A DNA stretch of 64,000 nt from Luteimonas sp. MC1825 (GTDB taxonomy: Bacteria > Pseudomonadota > Gammaproteobacteria > Xanthomonadales > Xanthomonadaceae): the NCBI RefSeq assembly GCF_014764385.1, contig NZ_CP061714.1:806001-870000 (forward strand), in the 5' to 3' direction. The notes under the pieces are model-generated. The model did not search any database, was not told the origin of the DNA, and saw only the letters and a list, made by a program, of their open reading frames with translations. This document shows positions 43,826 through 52,010 of the stretch, in pieces. Every line of letters begins with the position of its first letter. The first letter of the stretch is position 1. A program made the position numbers and the translations under genes.

Positions 43826-44767
43826 TCAGCCTGCCTCCGGGCTGCGCACCGGCACGCTGATGTTGCACAGGTCGATGTGGCCGGCGGGCCGCAGGTACCA
43901 GCCGTCGCGGCGATTGCGGCGCGATTCCACCACGGCGTCGAACAGCGGCGTGTCGGTGCGCAGCACCTCGATCGGCCTGCGTTCGGCAGCCGGCACCTCC
44001 GAGGCCAGGCGGAGCGCGGTGATCGCGGTGCGCTGCGCCGGATCCTCGTAGAAGCCGAGCGGGCCGGTGCCGCGCGGCAGCACGCTCAGGTGTTCCATGC
44101 CCTGCAGCACGCGGCCGACCACGGTGATGTTGCGGTCCAGCTGGCGCGGCGACTGCCCGGTGACCACGTACAGCTCGGTGCCGTTGCTGGAGTCGGCCGC
44201 CATGTCGCGCCCGGCCCCCAGCGTGCCATAGCAGTGGGCGAGCCAGGCCTGGCCTTCCCGCGGGTCGCGCGCGGCCGGGAAGCCCGCCGCGAAGCCGGTT
44301 TCCGGCGCCCAGCCGTCGCGATCGGGCAGGGCGTGGAACGCAAGCCCGTCGGCGGCGCGCGAGAACTCGGCCGGCAGCTTCGCCCTGGCGCTGCCGATCG
44401 GCCTGCCGGGCACGCCCTCTTCGGTGATGTCGCCGAACTGGACCACGAAGTTGTCCTGCGAGCGGTACAGGGTCAGCCCATCCCAGAAGCCTTCCTTCGC
44501 CAGCGTGCGGATGTTGGCGACGTGCTCGGGTGCGAAGTGCGGCGCGAGCTCGATCACCACCCGGCCAGCGGCGAGGTCGAGGTAGAGCGTGTTGGCGGGG
44601 TCCGGCGTACGCCAGTCGCCAGGCCGCGACGCATCCAGCAGCTCCTGGGTGCTCTTGGGCTTGTCGGCCCCGGCGTCGGTGGCAACGGGTTCGGCGGCGA
44701 TGGCCATCCACGAGGTGCAGGCGGCGGCCAGCAGGACGAGGGTGGGCAGGGATCGGGTCGGGTGCAC
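43826..44767 (-). CDS. Periplasmic cyclophilin-type peptidyl-prolyl isomerase
   Basis: 313 aa from GTG 44767 behind AGGAG. Signal peptide ending AIAA. The cyclophilin core is visible: GRVVIELAPHFAPEHVANIRTLAKEGFWDGLTLYR, FVVQFGD and ITVVGRVLQGMEHL. It is larger than PpiA (190 aa) owing to insertions and a C-terminal extension. It folds proline-containing proteins in the periplasm. Confidence 0.82.
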   Translation of the reverse strand: MHPTRSLPTLVLLAAACTSWMAIAAEPVATDAGADKPKSTQELLDASRPGDWRTPDPANTLYLDLAAGRVVIELAPHFAPEHVANIRTLAKEGFWDGLTLYRSQDNFVVQFGDITEEGVPGRPIGSARAKLPAEFSRAADGLAFHALPDRDGWAPETGFAAGFPAARDPREGQAWLAHCYGTLGAGRDMAADSSNGTELYVVTGQSPRQLDRNITVVGRVLQGMEHLSVLPRGTGPLGFYEDPAQRTAITALRLASEVPAAERRPIEVLRTDTPLFDAVVESRRNRRDGWYLRPAGHIDLCNISVPVRSPEAG

Positions 44768-44847
44768 GGCAGGCTCCTGGCTGGGTAGCGCCGATTGTTG
44801 CCGATGCCGCCCCTGCCGACATGCGTGGTGACTAATGGCACGATCGC

Positions 44848-44853
44848 TATACA
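44848..44853 (+). promoter_or_regulatory. Candidate -10 box (TATACA) for the padR pair
   Basis: TATACA lies 17 bases before GTG 44871 and 23 before ATG 44877. ACTGG-ACA-CTAGT (44857-44869), an imperfect dyad just after it, could be the PadR operator. Confidence 0.35.
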
Positions 44854-44870
44854 TAACTGGACACTAGTCT

Positions 44871-45239
44871 GTGCCCATGGTCGAACCCGACGCCATCCTC
44901 AGGAAGTTCCAGCGCGAGCTGAGTGCCGGCACGGTGTCGCTGGCGCTGCTCGCGGTGCTGGCGCGCTCCGGCGAGCCGATGTACGGCTACCAGATCGCCA
45001 AGACCCTCGAACGCTTCGGCGAGGGCGTGCTCAGCGGCAAGCAGAGTGCGCTGTATCCGGTGCTGCGCAACCTCGAGGCTGCGGCGCTGCTGGCGAGCCA
45101 CATCGAACCGTCGCTGGCCGGACCGCCTCGCCGCTACTACCGCATCACCGACGCCGGGCACGACGCCCTGCGCGCGTGGGCCGCCGCCTGGCGCGCGACC
45201 CGCGATTCCGTCGATACCGTCCTGGAGGGGACCTCATGA
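44871..45239 (+). CDS. PadR family transcriptional regulator
   Basis: 122 aa from GTG 44871; ATG 44877 is as likely. Winged-helix PadR: LALLAVLARSGEPMYGYQIAKTLERF, SALYPVLRNLEAAALL, then RRYYRITDAG. It binds operator DNA and often represses the membrane gene next to it. The downstream gene overlaps by ATGA. Confidence 0.93.
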   Translation: MPMVEPDAILRKFQRELSAGTVSLALLAVLARSGEPMYGYQIAKTLERFGEGVLSGKQSALYPVLRNLEAAALLASHIEPSLAGPPRRYYRITDAGHDALRAWAAAWRATRDSVDTVLEGTS

Positions 45240-46141
45240 ACACCGCGCTGCCGACAAGTATTCCCGCCTACCTGGAGCATCTGCGCCGTTCGCTTGCGGG
45301 CGCCGACCCCGCGCTGGTGCACGACGCGCTGTACGACGCCGAGGAATACCTGCGCTCGGAGCTCGCCGAGAACCCGGGCAGGTCCGAGGCCGAGGTGATC
45401 GCCGCGGTCGCATCCAGCTATGGCGACCCGGACGAGGTCGCCGACATCTATCGCGACACCGAGGCGACGGTGCAGACCGCGCTGCGCGCGCCGCCGCCGC
45501 CGCAGCGGAAATCGCTGGCGGGCCGGTTCTTCGGCGTCGCCGCAGACCCGCGCGCGTACGCGTCGCTGTTCTACATGGTGCTGGCGCTGGCCACCGGCAT
45601 TTTCTACTTCACCTGGGTGGTGGCCGGCCTGTCGATGTCGGCGGGGCTGGCGGTGCTGATCATCGGCATCCCGTTCGTGATCCTGTTCTTCGGCTCGGTG
45701 CGGGTGCTGTCGCTGGTGGAAGGCCGGATGGTGGAGGTGATGCTGGGCGAGCGCATGCCGCGCCGGCCGCTGTACAGCGCGCGCGGGCGCAGCATCTGGC
45801 GGCGCATCGGCGACATGTTCAGCGATCCGCGCACGTGGAGCACGATGCTCTACATGCTGCTGATGCTGCCGCTTGGCATCCTGTATTTCACCGTGGCGGC
45901 GACATTCGGCGGCGTGGCATTGGGCTTCATCGCGGCACCGCTGGCCCTGCTGCCGGGCGTTGAGCTCAATGTGTGGATGTTCGGCATCGACCTGCCCGCT
46001 GAAGCGCCCTGGTTGTTGCCGGTGGTGTCGCTGGTCGGCGTGCTGTTGCTGTTCGCCACGCTGCACATGGCGCGCGGCATCGGGCGCCTGCATGGCCGGT
46101 TCGCCAAGCACCTGCTGGTGAAGTCGGCGCAGTATTCCTGA
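45236..46141 (+). CDS. HAAS-domain/sensor membrane protein partner of PadR
   Basis: 301 aa, overlapping padR by 4 bases. The N-terminal 75 residues form an HAAS-like helical domain (ALYDAEEYLRSELAENPGRSEAEVIAAVASSYGDPDEVADIYRD). About four transmembrane helices in two pairs follow, resembling the putative sensor domain of actinobacterial kinases. Such genes form two-gene units with padR. Function unknown, probably membrane stress. Confidence 0.85.
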   Translation: MNTALPTSIPAYLEHLRRSLAGADPALVHDALYDAEEYLRSELAENPGRSEAEVIAAVASSYGDPDEVADIYRDTEATVQTALRAPPPPQRKSLAGRFFGVAADPRAYASLFYMVLALATGIFYFTWVVAGLSMSAGLAVLIIGIPFVILFFGSVRVLSLVEGRMVEVMLGERMPRRPLYSARGRSIWRRIGDMFSDPRTWSTMLYMLLMLPLGILYFTVAATFGGVALGFIAAPLALLPGVELNVWMFGIDLPAEAPWLLPVVSLVGVLLLFATLHMARGIGRLHGRFAKHLLVKSAQYS

Positions 46142-46145
46142 GCGC

Positions 46146-46162
46146 CGGCCGGACACCGGCCG
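46146..46162. terminator. GC-rich hairpin between convergent genes
   Basis: CGGCCGG-ACA-CCGGCCG, 7-bp stem, between the HAAS protein and phaZ. Confidence 0.4.
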
Positions 46163-46186
46163 CCGCCGAGCGGCGCCGGTGCGGCG

Positions 46187-47488
46187 TCAGCGCTTCTTGC
46201 GTCCCGCGGGCGCGGACGCGGAATCCGCCTGCTGTTCGGCCGGCGGCGCGGCGTAGCGCGCGATGAAGTCACGCACCTGCGGGTAGACCTGCGTGCGCCA
46301 GCGACGGCCGCTGAAGATGCCGTAGTGGCCCGCGCCCTCGACGGTCAGGTGCTCGCGGTGCGCATCGTCCACGCCCGTGCACAGCACGTGCGCGGCGCGG
46401 GTCTGGCCCTGGCCGGAGATGTCGTCGAGCTCGCCCTCGATGGTCAGCAGCGCGGTGCCGGTGATCGCCGACGGATCGACGCGCTCGCCGGCCACGTCCC
46501 ACAGCCCGCGCGGCAGCAGGTGCTGCTGGAACACCACGCTGATGGTGTCGAGGTAGTACTCGGCCGGCATGTCGAGCACGGCGTTGTACTCGTCGTAGAA
46601 GCGGCGGTGCGAGGACGCGTCGTCGAGATCGCCCTGCACCAGGCTGCTGTAGAAATCCCAGTGCGACATGAAATGGCGTTCGGGGTTCATCGCCACGAAG
46701 CCGGTGTGCTGCAGGAAGCCCGGATAGACGCGCCGGCCATGGCCCGGATAGTCCTGCGGCACCGTGTGGATGACGTTGCCGCTGAACCACGACAGCGGCT
46801 TCTGGGTGGCGAGCGTGTTGACCGCGGTTGGCGATTCACGGGTGTCGATCGGCCCGCCCATCATCACCAGCGAGCGCGGCGTGGCCTCGCCACGCGCAGC
46901 CATCAACGCCACTGCCGCCAGCACCGGCACGGTCGGCTGGCAGACGCTGATCACGTGCAGGCGGTCGGCGCCGATGTGGCGGATGAACTCCTCGATGTAG
47001 GCGACGTAGTCGTCGAGCGTGAACGCGCCCGCTTCCTTCGGCACCATGCGCGCGTCGACCCAGTCGGTGATGTAGACCTTGTGGTCGGGGAGCAGGGTGC
47101 GCACGGTATCGCGCAGCAGCGTGGCGTGGTGGCCGGACAGCGGTGCCACCACCAGCACGGTCGGCTGGTCCTTCATGCCGAGGATGTTCTGCGCGTCGTC
47201 GGTGTAGCGCTTGAAGCGCAGCAGCCGGCAGAACGGCTTGTCGAGCGCGACCTTCTCCACCACCGGCACGTCGTGTCCGTCCTTGACCACCTGGTGGATG
47301 GCGAAGGGCGGCTTTTCGTAGTCCTTGCCGATGCGGTACATCAGCTCGTTCGCGGCCGACGCAAGATCCGCGCCGGGCAGCGACGACAGCCAGGTGCCGT
47401 CGTTGCCGAAGATCCGCGCGTTGGCGCGCGCCAGTTCGGTGAAGGGTGCCATCCAGGTACGGTTGAGCTCGTGGAGCTGATAAAGCAT
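46187..47488 (-). CDS. phaZ: Intracellular polyhydroxyalkanoate depolymerase
   Basis: 433 aa. Opens MLYQLHELNRTWMAPF, as PhaZ1 proteins do. The catalytic nucleophile is Cys in SVCQPT, residue 183, the same number as Cys183 of Ralstonia PhaZ1. The remaining triad is present as TIEGELDDISGQGQT (Asp) and GAGHYGIFSG (His). It depolymerises native PHB granules in the cytoplasm. No PHA synthase or phasin gene is in the window. The tail PAGRKKR is basic. Confidence 0.93.
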   Translation of the reverse strand: MLYQLHELNRTWMAPFTELARANARIFGNDGTWLSSLPGADLASAANELMYRIGKDYEKPPFAIHQVVKDGHDVPVVEKVALDKPFCRLLRFKRYTDDAQNILGMKDQPTVLVVAPLSGHHATLLRDTVRTLLPDHKVYITDWVDARMVPKEAGAFTLDDYVAYIEEFIRHIGADRLHVISVCQPTVPVLAAVALMAARGEATPRSLVMMGGPIDTRESPTAVNTLATQKPLSWFSGNVIHTVPQDYPGHGRRVYPGFLQHTGFVAMNPERHFMSHWDFYSSLVQGDLDDASSHRRFYDEYNAVLDMPAEYYLDTISVVFQQHLLPRGLWDVAGERVDPSAITGTALLTIEGELDDISGQGQTRAAHVLCTGVDDAHREHLTVEGAGHYGIFSGRRWRTQVYPQVRDFIARYAAPPAEQQADSASAPAGRKKR

Positions 47489-47521
47489 TGTCGGAAGCCC
47501 GGTCGGTGGGTGCTGCGCCGC

Positions 47522-47527
47522 AGCATA
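47522..47527 (-). promoter_or_regulatory. Possible -10 element (TATGCT) for phaZ
   Basis: On the minus strand, 33 bases before the phaZ ATG; the surrounding text is GTTATGCTGC. No clear -35. Confidence 0.3.
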
Positions 47528-47602
47528 ACGCAGGCCGTGTGCAGGGGCGGCATGCCGCCCGCAGGCCCCTCCAGCGCCGATCGCCGGGCCCCGAAGTACG
47601 TC

Positions 47603-48193
47603 CTAGGCCAGTTCCAGCGTGGTCGCGCCCGGCACCAGGGCCGGCGACAGCCAGCAGTGCGAGCCCAGCGCGCGGAAGCCCGCGGCTTCAAAACGCTGGC
47701 GGTAGAAGCGCCCCGGACGGCGGCGGAAACCGTGGTCGTCGCCTTCCGCTTCGTCCTCGCGCGCGAAGGTTTCCAGGAACGCGATGCCGCCGCACAACTC
47801 GGCAAGGCCGGGCAGGCCGCGGTCGATCTCGCGTGCCTCGAGGTAGTGCAGCACGTCGCTGCAGACCACCAGGTCGGCGGGGGCGCAGGGCCGCAGCGAC
47901 CCGAAATCGCCGAAACGCGCGAAGTGCAGGTTGCGGCGGCGGCCATGGCGTGCGATGGCATATTCGCTGCTGTCGAAACCGAGGTAGTCCGTCGCCGGGC
48001 GCAGCTTGAGCAAGGGCGCGCGCCAGGCGCCTTCGCCGCAGCCGATGTCGAGTACCGTGCGCAGCGGGCGCTCGAGGTGGTATTCCGCCGTGGCCACGGC
48101 CAGCGCCACCTTGCGCGCCAGGCGCTGGCGGCCGCCGATGCCGCCGCCGCGGTACCAGCGGTCGAAGTAGTCGCGATCGTAGGTCTTGTCCAT
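47603..48193 (-). CDS. Class I SAM-dependent methyltransferase
   Basis: 196 aa. Motif I VLDIGCGEGAWRAPLL lies at about residues 47-62. An acidic end of strand 2 is in YLGFDSSEYAI, and LVVCSDVLHYLEA is motif II-like. The substrate is unknown. The C-terminal GFRRRPGRFYRQRFEAAGF is compatible with a small-molecule methyltransferase. It is divergent from the HemJ-like gene. Confidence 0.88.
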   Translation of the reverse strand: MDKTYDRDYFDRWYRGGGIGGRQRLARKVALAVATAEYHLERPLRTVLDIGCGEGAWRAPLLKLRPATDYLGFDSSEYAIARHGRRRNLHFARFGDFGSLRPCAPADLVVCSDVLHYLEAREIDRGLPGLAELCGGIAFLETFAREDEAEGDDHGFRRRPGRFYRQRFEAAGFRALGSHCWLSPALVPGATTLELA

Positions 48194-48261
48194 GGGCGCG
48201 CACGATACCGGCTCCTGCGCGCGTCGTGCGATCCTGTGCGGCGAATCGACACGGGGTGACC

Positions 48262-48714
48262 ATGCAAACCTATCTCTGGATCAAGTCCGCGCACATCGTG
48301 CTGGTGATGGCCTGGGTGGCCGCGGCGTTCTACCTGCCGCGCATCCTGATCAACCTGGTGGAGGCCGGTGGCGAGCCGTCGGTGCACGCGCGCCTGGTGC
48401 TGATGGGCCGCCGGCTGTACCGCTTCGGCCACGTGATGTTCGGGCTGGCGGCGGTGCTGGGCCTGGTGCTGTGGCTGGGCTACCGGGTGATCCCGGGGTT
48501 CCCGACCATGGTCGCCGCCGGCAGCGGCTGGATGCACGCCAAGCTCACGATGGTCGCGCTGCTGCTCGCGCTGTACATCGCCTGCGGACGCTGGCTGAAG
48601 CGCGGCGCGGCGGGCGGCGCGCTGCCGACCACGCGCGCGCTGCGCTGGGTCAACGAGATCCCGGTGTTCGTGCTGCTCGGCATCGTGTACCTGGTGCTCG
48701 CCAAGCCGTTCTGA
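48262..48714 (+). CDS. HemJ/CopD-like membrane protein
   Basis: 150 aa with four predicted transmembrane helices. WIKSAHIVLVMAWVAAAFYLPRI carries the conserved His of HemJ. WMHAKLTMVALLLALY has a conserved Lys. HemJ is the oxygen-independent protoporphyrinogen IX oxidase; the same fold is also called CopD. The haem role fits but is not proven. ATG 48262 chosen over an upstream frame. Confidence 0.82.
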   Translation: MQTYLWIKSAHIVLVMAWVAAAFYLPRILINLVEAGGEPSVHARLVLMGRRLYRFGHVMFGLAAVLGLVLWLGYRVIPGFPTMVAAGSGWMHAKLTMVALLLALYIACGRWLKRGAAGGALPTTRALRWVNEIPVFVLLGIVYLVLAKPF

Positions 48715-48731
48715 TCAAGCCGTGGACGCGC

Positions 48732-48754
48732 TGCCGGCGGCAGGGGCCCCGGCA
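48732..48754. terminator. Possible terminator between convergent genes
   Basis: TGCCGG and CCGGCA separated by 11 bases. Weak. Confidence 0.25.
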
Positions 48755-48765
48755 TCGCAAGCCAC

Positions 48766-50445
48766 TCATGGTGCAGCGACTTCCCCGGGTGCAGGAAGCT
48801 CCACCGGCACGCCGTCCGCATTGCAGGTGCCGCTGGCGCACAGGCGCTCGCGCAGCTTCGGCGTGGCCTGCACGATGACGTGATAGATGACGTTCTGCTC
48901 CAGCGTGCCGCGGAACGCGGCGCTGCCCGGGCCACGCGCCCAGATGCCGACGTCTTCGCCGCCGTGGGTCTCCGCGTCCAGCGGCACCAGCGCCTCCTGC
49001 AGGTAGTCGGGATCGGTGGTATCGACCCTGGAGAGGTCGGGGCGACCGGCGGCGGCATGCACGCCCCTGGCGACGTGGTAGTGGCGTTTCGGGCCCGCGG
49101 GCTGGGTGGCGCTGGCGCCGGGATAGCCCGGGCCATTGGCGTAGCTGAGCGTGGTGTAGGGCAGTCCGAGGGCGTCCAGTGCCGGGCCGCTGCCGCCTTC
49201 GTGCACCTTGCCGAGGATCGGGTTGCCGCGACGTGGATAGCCGGCGAAATTCAGCACGTGTGAATGGTCCGCGGTGACCACGATCAACGTGTCCTCGGCC
49301 GAGGTCATGTCGACCGCCGCCTGCACCGCGCGCGACATCGCCACGGTTTCGTCGAGCGCGCGGTAGGCGTTGCCCTCGTGGTTGGCGTGGTCGATGCGGC
49401 CGCTTTCCACCAGCAGCACGTAACCCGCGTCGTTGCGCGCCAGGGATTGGATCGCGAAGCGGGTCATCGCCTCGAGGTCGGGTTCGCCCCCGGGGCCGCG
49501 GTCGCGGTCGTGCTCGTACTGCATGTGGCCGGGTTCGAACAGGCCAAGCACCGGCGAGGCGCTGCGTGCCGCTTCGAACTGCCGGGTGTCGTGCACGAAC
49601 GCGCCCTCGGGATGCAGGGCCTGCCACTCCGCCACCAGGTTGCGGCCATCCCTGCGCTTGCCGCGCACGCCCGGCAGCACCTCTTCGTCGGGCAGGAAGG
49701 CGCGCGCGCCGCCGGCCAGCACCACCTGCGGCGCGCCGCGCTCGCGGGCGAAGTCGATGAACTGGCTGGCGATGTCGGTGCAGCCGGCCGCGCGCGCCGC
49801 GTCCGGCAGCGAGGCGTCGCTCTCCCAGTTGCGGTTGGGCACGTGGGCATAGGTCGCCGCGGGTGTGGCGTGGGTCAGGCGCGCCGTGGTGACGATGCCG
49901 GTGCCCATGCCGGCGTCCGCGGCCAGCGCGAGCCAGCTCTGCAGCCGGTTGCCGCGTGATTGCGCGCAGTCGTTGTGGCCGCCGGCGCTGACGCCGATCG
50001 CGCCGATATGGGTTTTCACGCCCGTGGCGATCGCGGTCATGGTGCCGGCGGAGTCCGGGGTCTGGGCGTCGGTGTTGTAGGTCTTGCTGAACGCCGTGGC
50101 CGGGAAATGCTCCCACGCCAGCAGGTGCTCCTCGCCGGGGTTGCCTGCCTGCTGGCCGGCGAAGATCCGCGCCGCGGCCACCGTGGTCAGGCTCATGCCG
50201 TCGCCGAGGAACACGATCACGTTCTTCGCGCGCCCGTCCATGGCGCCGTTGCCGGCCGCGCGCGCGGCGCCGCTGCGGTACCACCAGGCCGGGGTTTCGC
50301 CCGCGGGATGGGCGATGGCGGGCACGTCGACCGACACGGCGGCAGGCGCGGCAATGCGCGGCGCGGGCGCCGACGCGCAGGCGGCCAGGGTGGAACAGGT
50401 GACGGCAAGGGCGACGGCGAGGGTGGCGCGGGACGGACCGGTCAT
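48766..50445 (-). CDS. Alkaline phosphatase, PhoA-type lipoprotein
   Basis: 559 aa from ATG 50445. Lipobox TLAAC. The metal and active-site blocks are IVFLGDGMS, TPDSAGTMTA (catalytic Ser in DSA), ESGRIDHANHEGN and VTADHSHV (metal-binding His), then TETHGGEDV-like DAETHGGEDVGIWARG. It hydrolyses phosphate monoesters in the periplasm. No Pho box was recognised. The CATAAT element at 50479-50474 is a candidate promoter. Confidence 0.92.
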   Translation of the reverse strand: MTGPSRATLAVALAVTCSTLAACASAPAPRIAAPAAVSVDVPAIAHPAGETPAWWYRSGAARAAGNGAMDGRAKNVIVFLGDGMSLTTVAAARIFAGQQAGNPGEEHLLAWEHFPATAFSKTYNTDAQTPDSAGTMTAIATGVKTHIGAIGVSAGGHNDCAQSRGNRLQSWLALAADAGMGTGIVTTARLTHATPAATYAHVPNRNWESDASLPDAARAAGCTDIASQFIDFARERGAPQVVLAGGARAFLPDEEVLPGVRGKRRDGRNLVAEWQALHPEGAFVHDTRQFEAARSASPVLGLFEPGHMQYEHDRDRGPGGEPDLEAMTRFAIQSLARNDAGYVLLVESGRIDHANHEGNAYRALDETVAMSRAVQAAVDMTSAEDTLIVVTADHSHVLNFAGYPRRGNPILGKVHEGGSGPALDALGLPYTTLSYANGPGYPGASATQPAGPKRHYHVARGVHAAAGRPDLSRVDTTDPDYLQEALVPLDAETHGGEDVGIWARGPGSAAFRGTLEQNVIYHVIVQATPKLRERLCASGTCNADGVPVELPAPGEVAAP

Positions 50446-50473
50446 GTGGTGCTTCGTGTCAGGTGAATGCGTG

Positions 50474-50479
50474 ATTATG
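50474..50479 (-). promoter_or_regulatory. Candidate -10 box (CATAAT) for the alkaline phosphatase
   Basis: On the minus strand, 28 bases before the ATG; close to consensus. No -35. Confidence 0.4.
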
Positions 50480-50551
50480 CCGTCCGTCGGTATTCCGCCC
50501 ATGACACCCCGGCGTTCCGCCATGGGCGTCGCCGCGCCGGGACAGCTCGGC

Positions 50552-50557
50552 TAAGGT
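50552..50557 (+). promoter_or_regulatory. Possible -10 element (TAAGGT)
   Basis: 27 bases before the symporter ATG. Confidence 0.3.
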
Positions 50558-50584
50558 GGCTCATTCCTTCCCGCGTGGTCGCCA

Positions 50585-51871
50585 ATGACCTTCGTCAAAG
50601 CCTGGTTCCGCATCCCGTTCTGGCAGCGCGTGGCCGCCGGATTCGTGCTCGGCGCGCTCGCCGGCTGGCTCGTGGGGCCCGCGGCGGCGATCTGGTTCAA
50701 GCCGCTGGGCGACGTGTACGTCAACCTGATCCGCATGATCGCCACGCCGCTGGTGTTCTTTGCCGTGACCAGCGCCATCGGCAGCCTGCACGGCCAGAAA
50801 TCGATGGTGTCGCTGGGCGGGCGCACCTTCGCCTGGTTCGCGGTGACCGCGGCGCTCGCGGTGTGCGTGGGCCTGGCGGTCGGCCTGGTGCTAAAGCCGG
50901 GCGAGGGCGTGGCGGCGCTGGCCATGGCGCCGGACTACGTGGTGCGCGAGGTACCCGGCCCGGTGCAGGTGCTGGTGGACGTGGTGCCGTCCAATCCGTT
51001 CCGCGCGCTGGCCGAAGGCAAGATCCTGCAGGTGATCTTCTTCGCCGCGCTGCTCGGTTTCGCCCTGGTCAAGCTGGGCGACAGGGCCACGCGGCTGCGC
51101 GCGCTGATGGCCGAGGGCAGCGAGGCGATGATCCAGGTCACGCGCTTCGTGCTGGAGTTCACGCCACTGGGTACCTTCGGCCTGATCGCGGCGCTGGTCG
51201 GCGCCTATGGCTTCGAGAAGCTGCTGCCGCTGCTCGGCTTCATCGGGGCGCTGTACCTCGCGTGCGGGCTGCACATCGTGTTCGTGTACGGCGGGCTGCT
51301 GCTGGCGCACGGGCTGAACCCGCTCAGGTTCTTCCGCGGCGCGGCACCGGCGATGCAGGTGGCGTTCGCGGCGTCATCGAGCTTCGCCGCGCTGCCCGCC
51401 AGCCTGCGCAGCGCCACGCACAACCTGGGCGTCGACAAGGACTACGCGGCGTTCGCCGTGCCGCTCGGCGCCAGCGTCAAGATGGATGGCTGCGGCGCGA
51501 TCTATCCGGCGCTGACCGCGGTGTTCGTGGCGCAGTACTTCGGCATCGACCTCAGCGTCTCGCAGTACTTCATCATCCTGCTGGCCTCGGTGCTCGGCAG
51601 CTTCGGCACCGCGGGTGTGCCCGGCACCGCGATCGTGATGGTCACCCTGGTGCTGAGCGCGGCCGGACTGCCGCTGGAAGGCATCGGCTACCTGGTCGCC
51701 ATCGACCGCATCCTCGACATGATGCGCACCATGACCAACGTCACCGGCCAGGTGCTGGTGCCGGTGCTGGTGGCCAAGGAGACCGGCATCCTCGACCAGG
51801 CGGTGTATGACGCGGCGTCGAGCAACGTCGGCATCGAAGACGACGTCGTGGCGGACAATCGCGGCGCCTAG
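50585..51871 (+). CDS. Dicarboxylate/amino acid:cation symporter (DAACS family)
   Basis: 428 aa, eight predicted transmembrane helices and two re-entrant loops. NLIRMIATPLVFFAVTSAIG, AFAASSSFAALP (serine-rich HP1) and MDGCGAIYPALTAVFVAQ (NMDGT-like helix 7) are family signatures. It imports glutamate, aspartate or C4-dicarboxylates with sodium or protons at the inner membrane. The exact substrate is not defined. Confidence 0.93.
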   Translation: MTFVKAWFRIPFWQRVAAGFVLGALAGWLVGPAAAIWFKPLGDVYVNLIRMIATPLVFFAVTSAIGSLHGQKSMVSLGGRTFAWFAVTAALAVCVGLAVGLVLKPGEGVAALAMAPDYVVREVPGPVQVLVDVVPSNPFRALAEGKILQVIFFAALLGFALVKLGDRATRLRALMAEGSEAMIQVTRFVLEFTPLGTFGLIAALVGAYGFEKLLPLLGFIGALYLACGLHIVFVYGGLLLAHGLNPLRFFRGAAPAMQVAFAASSSFAALPASLRSATHNLGVDKDYAAFAVPLGASVKMDGCGAIYPALTAVFVAQYFGIDLSVSQYFIILLASVLGSFGTAGVPGTAIVMVTLVLSAAGLPLEGIGYLVAIDRILDMMRTMTNVTGQVLVPVLVAKETGILDQAVYDAASSNVGIEDDVVADNRGA

Positions 51872-51976
51872 CCGGATCCCGCAGGCGTGAGGCGTGGCGA
51901 ACCAGGCCTTCGTGACATGCCGGTGAAGGCCGGTATACGGGGTCACCCCAGCTTTCGCGGCGCGCGATGCGCGCAC

Positions 51977-51982
51977 TAGAGT
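51977..51982 (+). promoter_or_regulatory. Possible -10 element (TAGAGT)
   Basis: 28 bases before the ATG of the EF-hand protein. Confidence 0.3.
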
Positions 51983-52010
51983 GCCCGCATCCCCCATCGC
52001 GGACGCGGCA

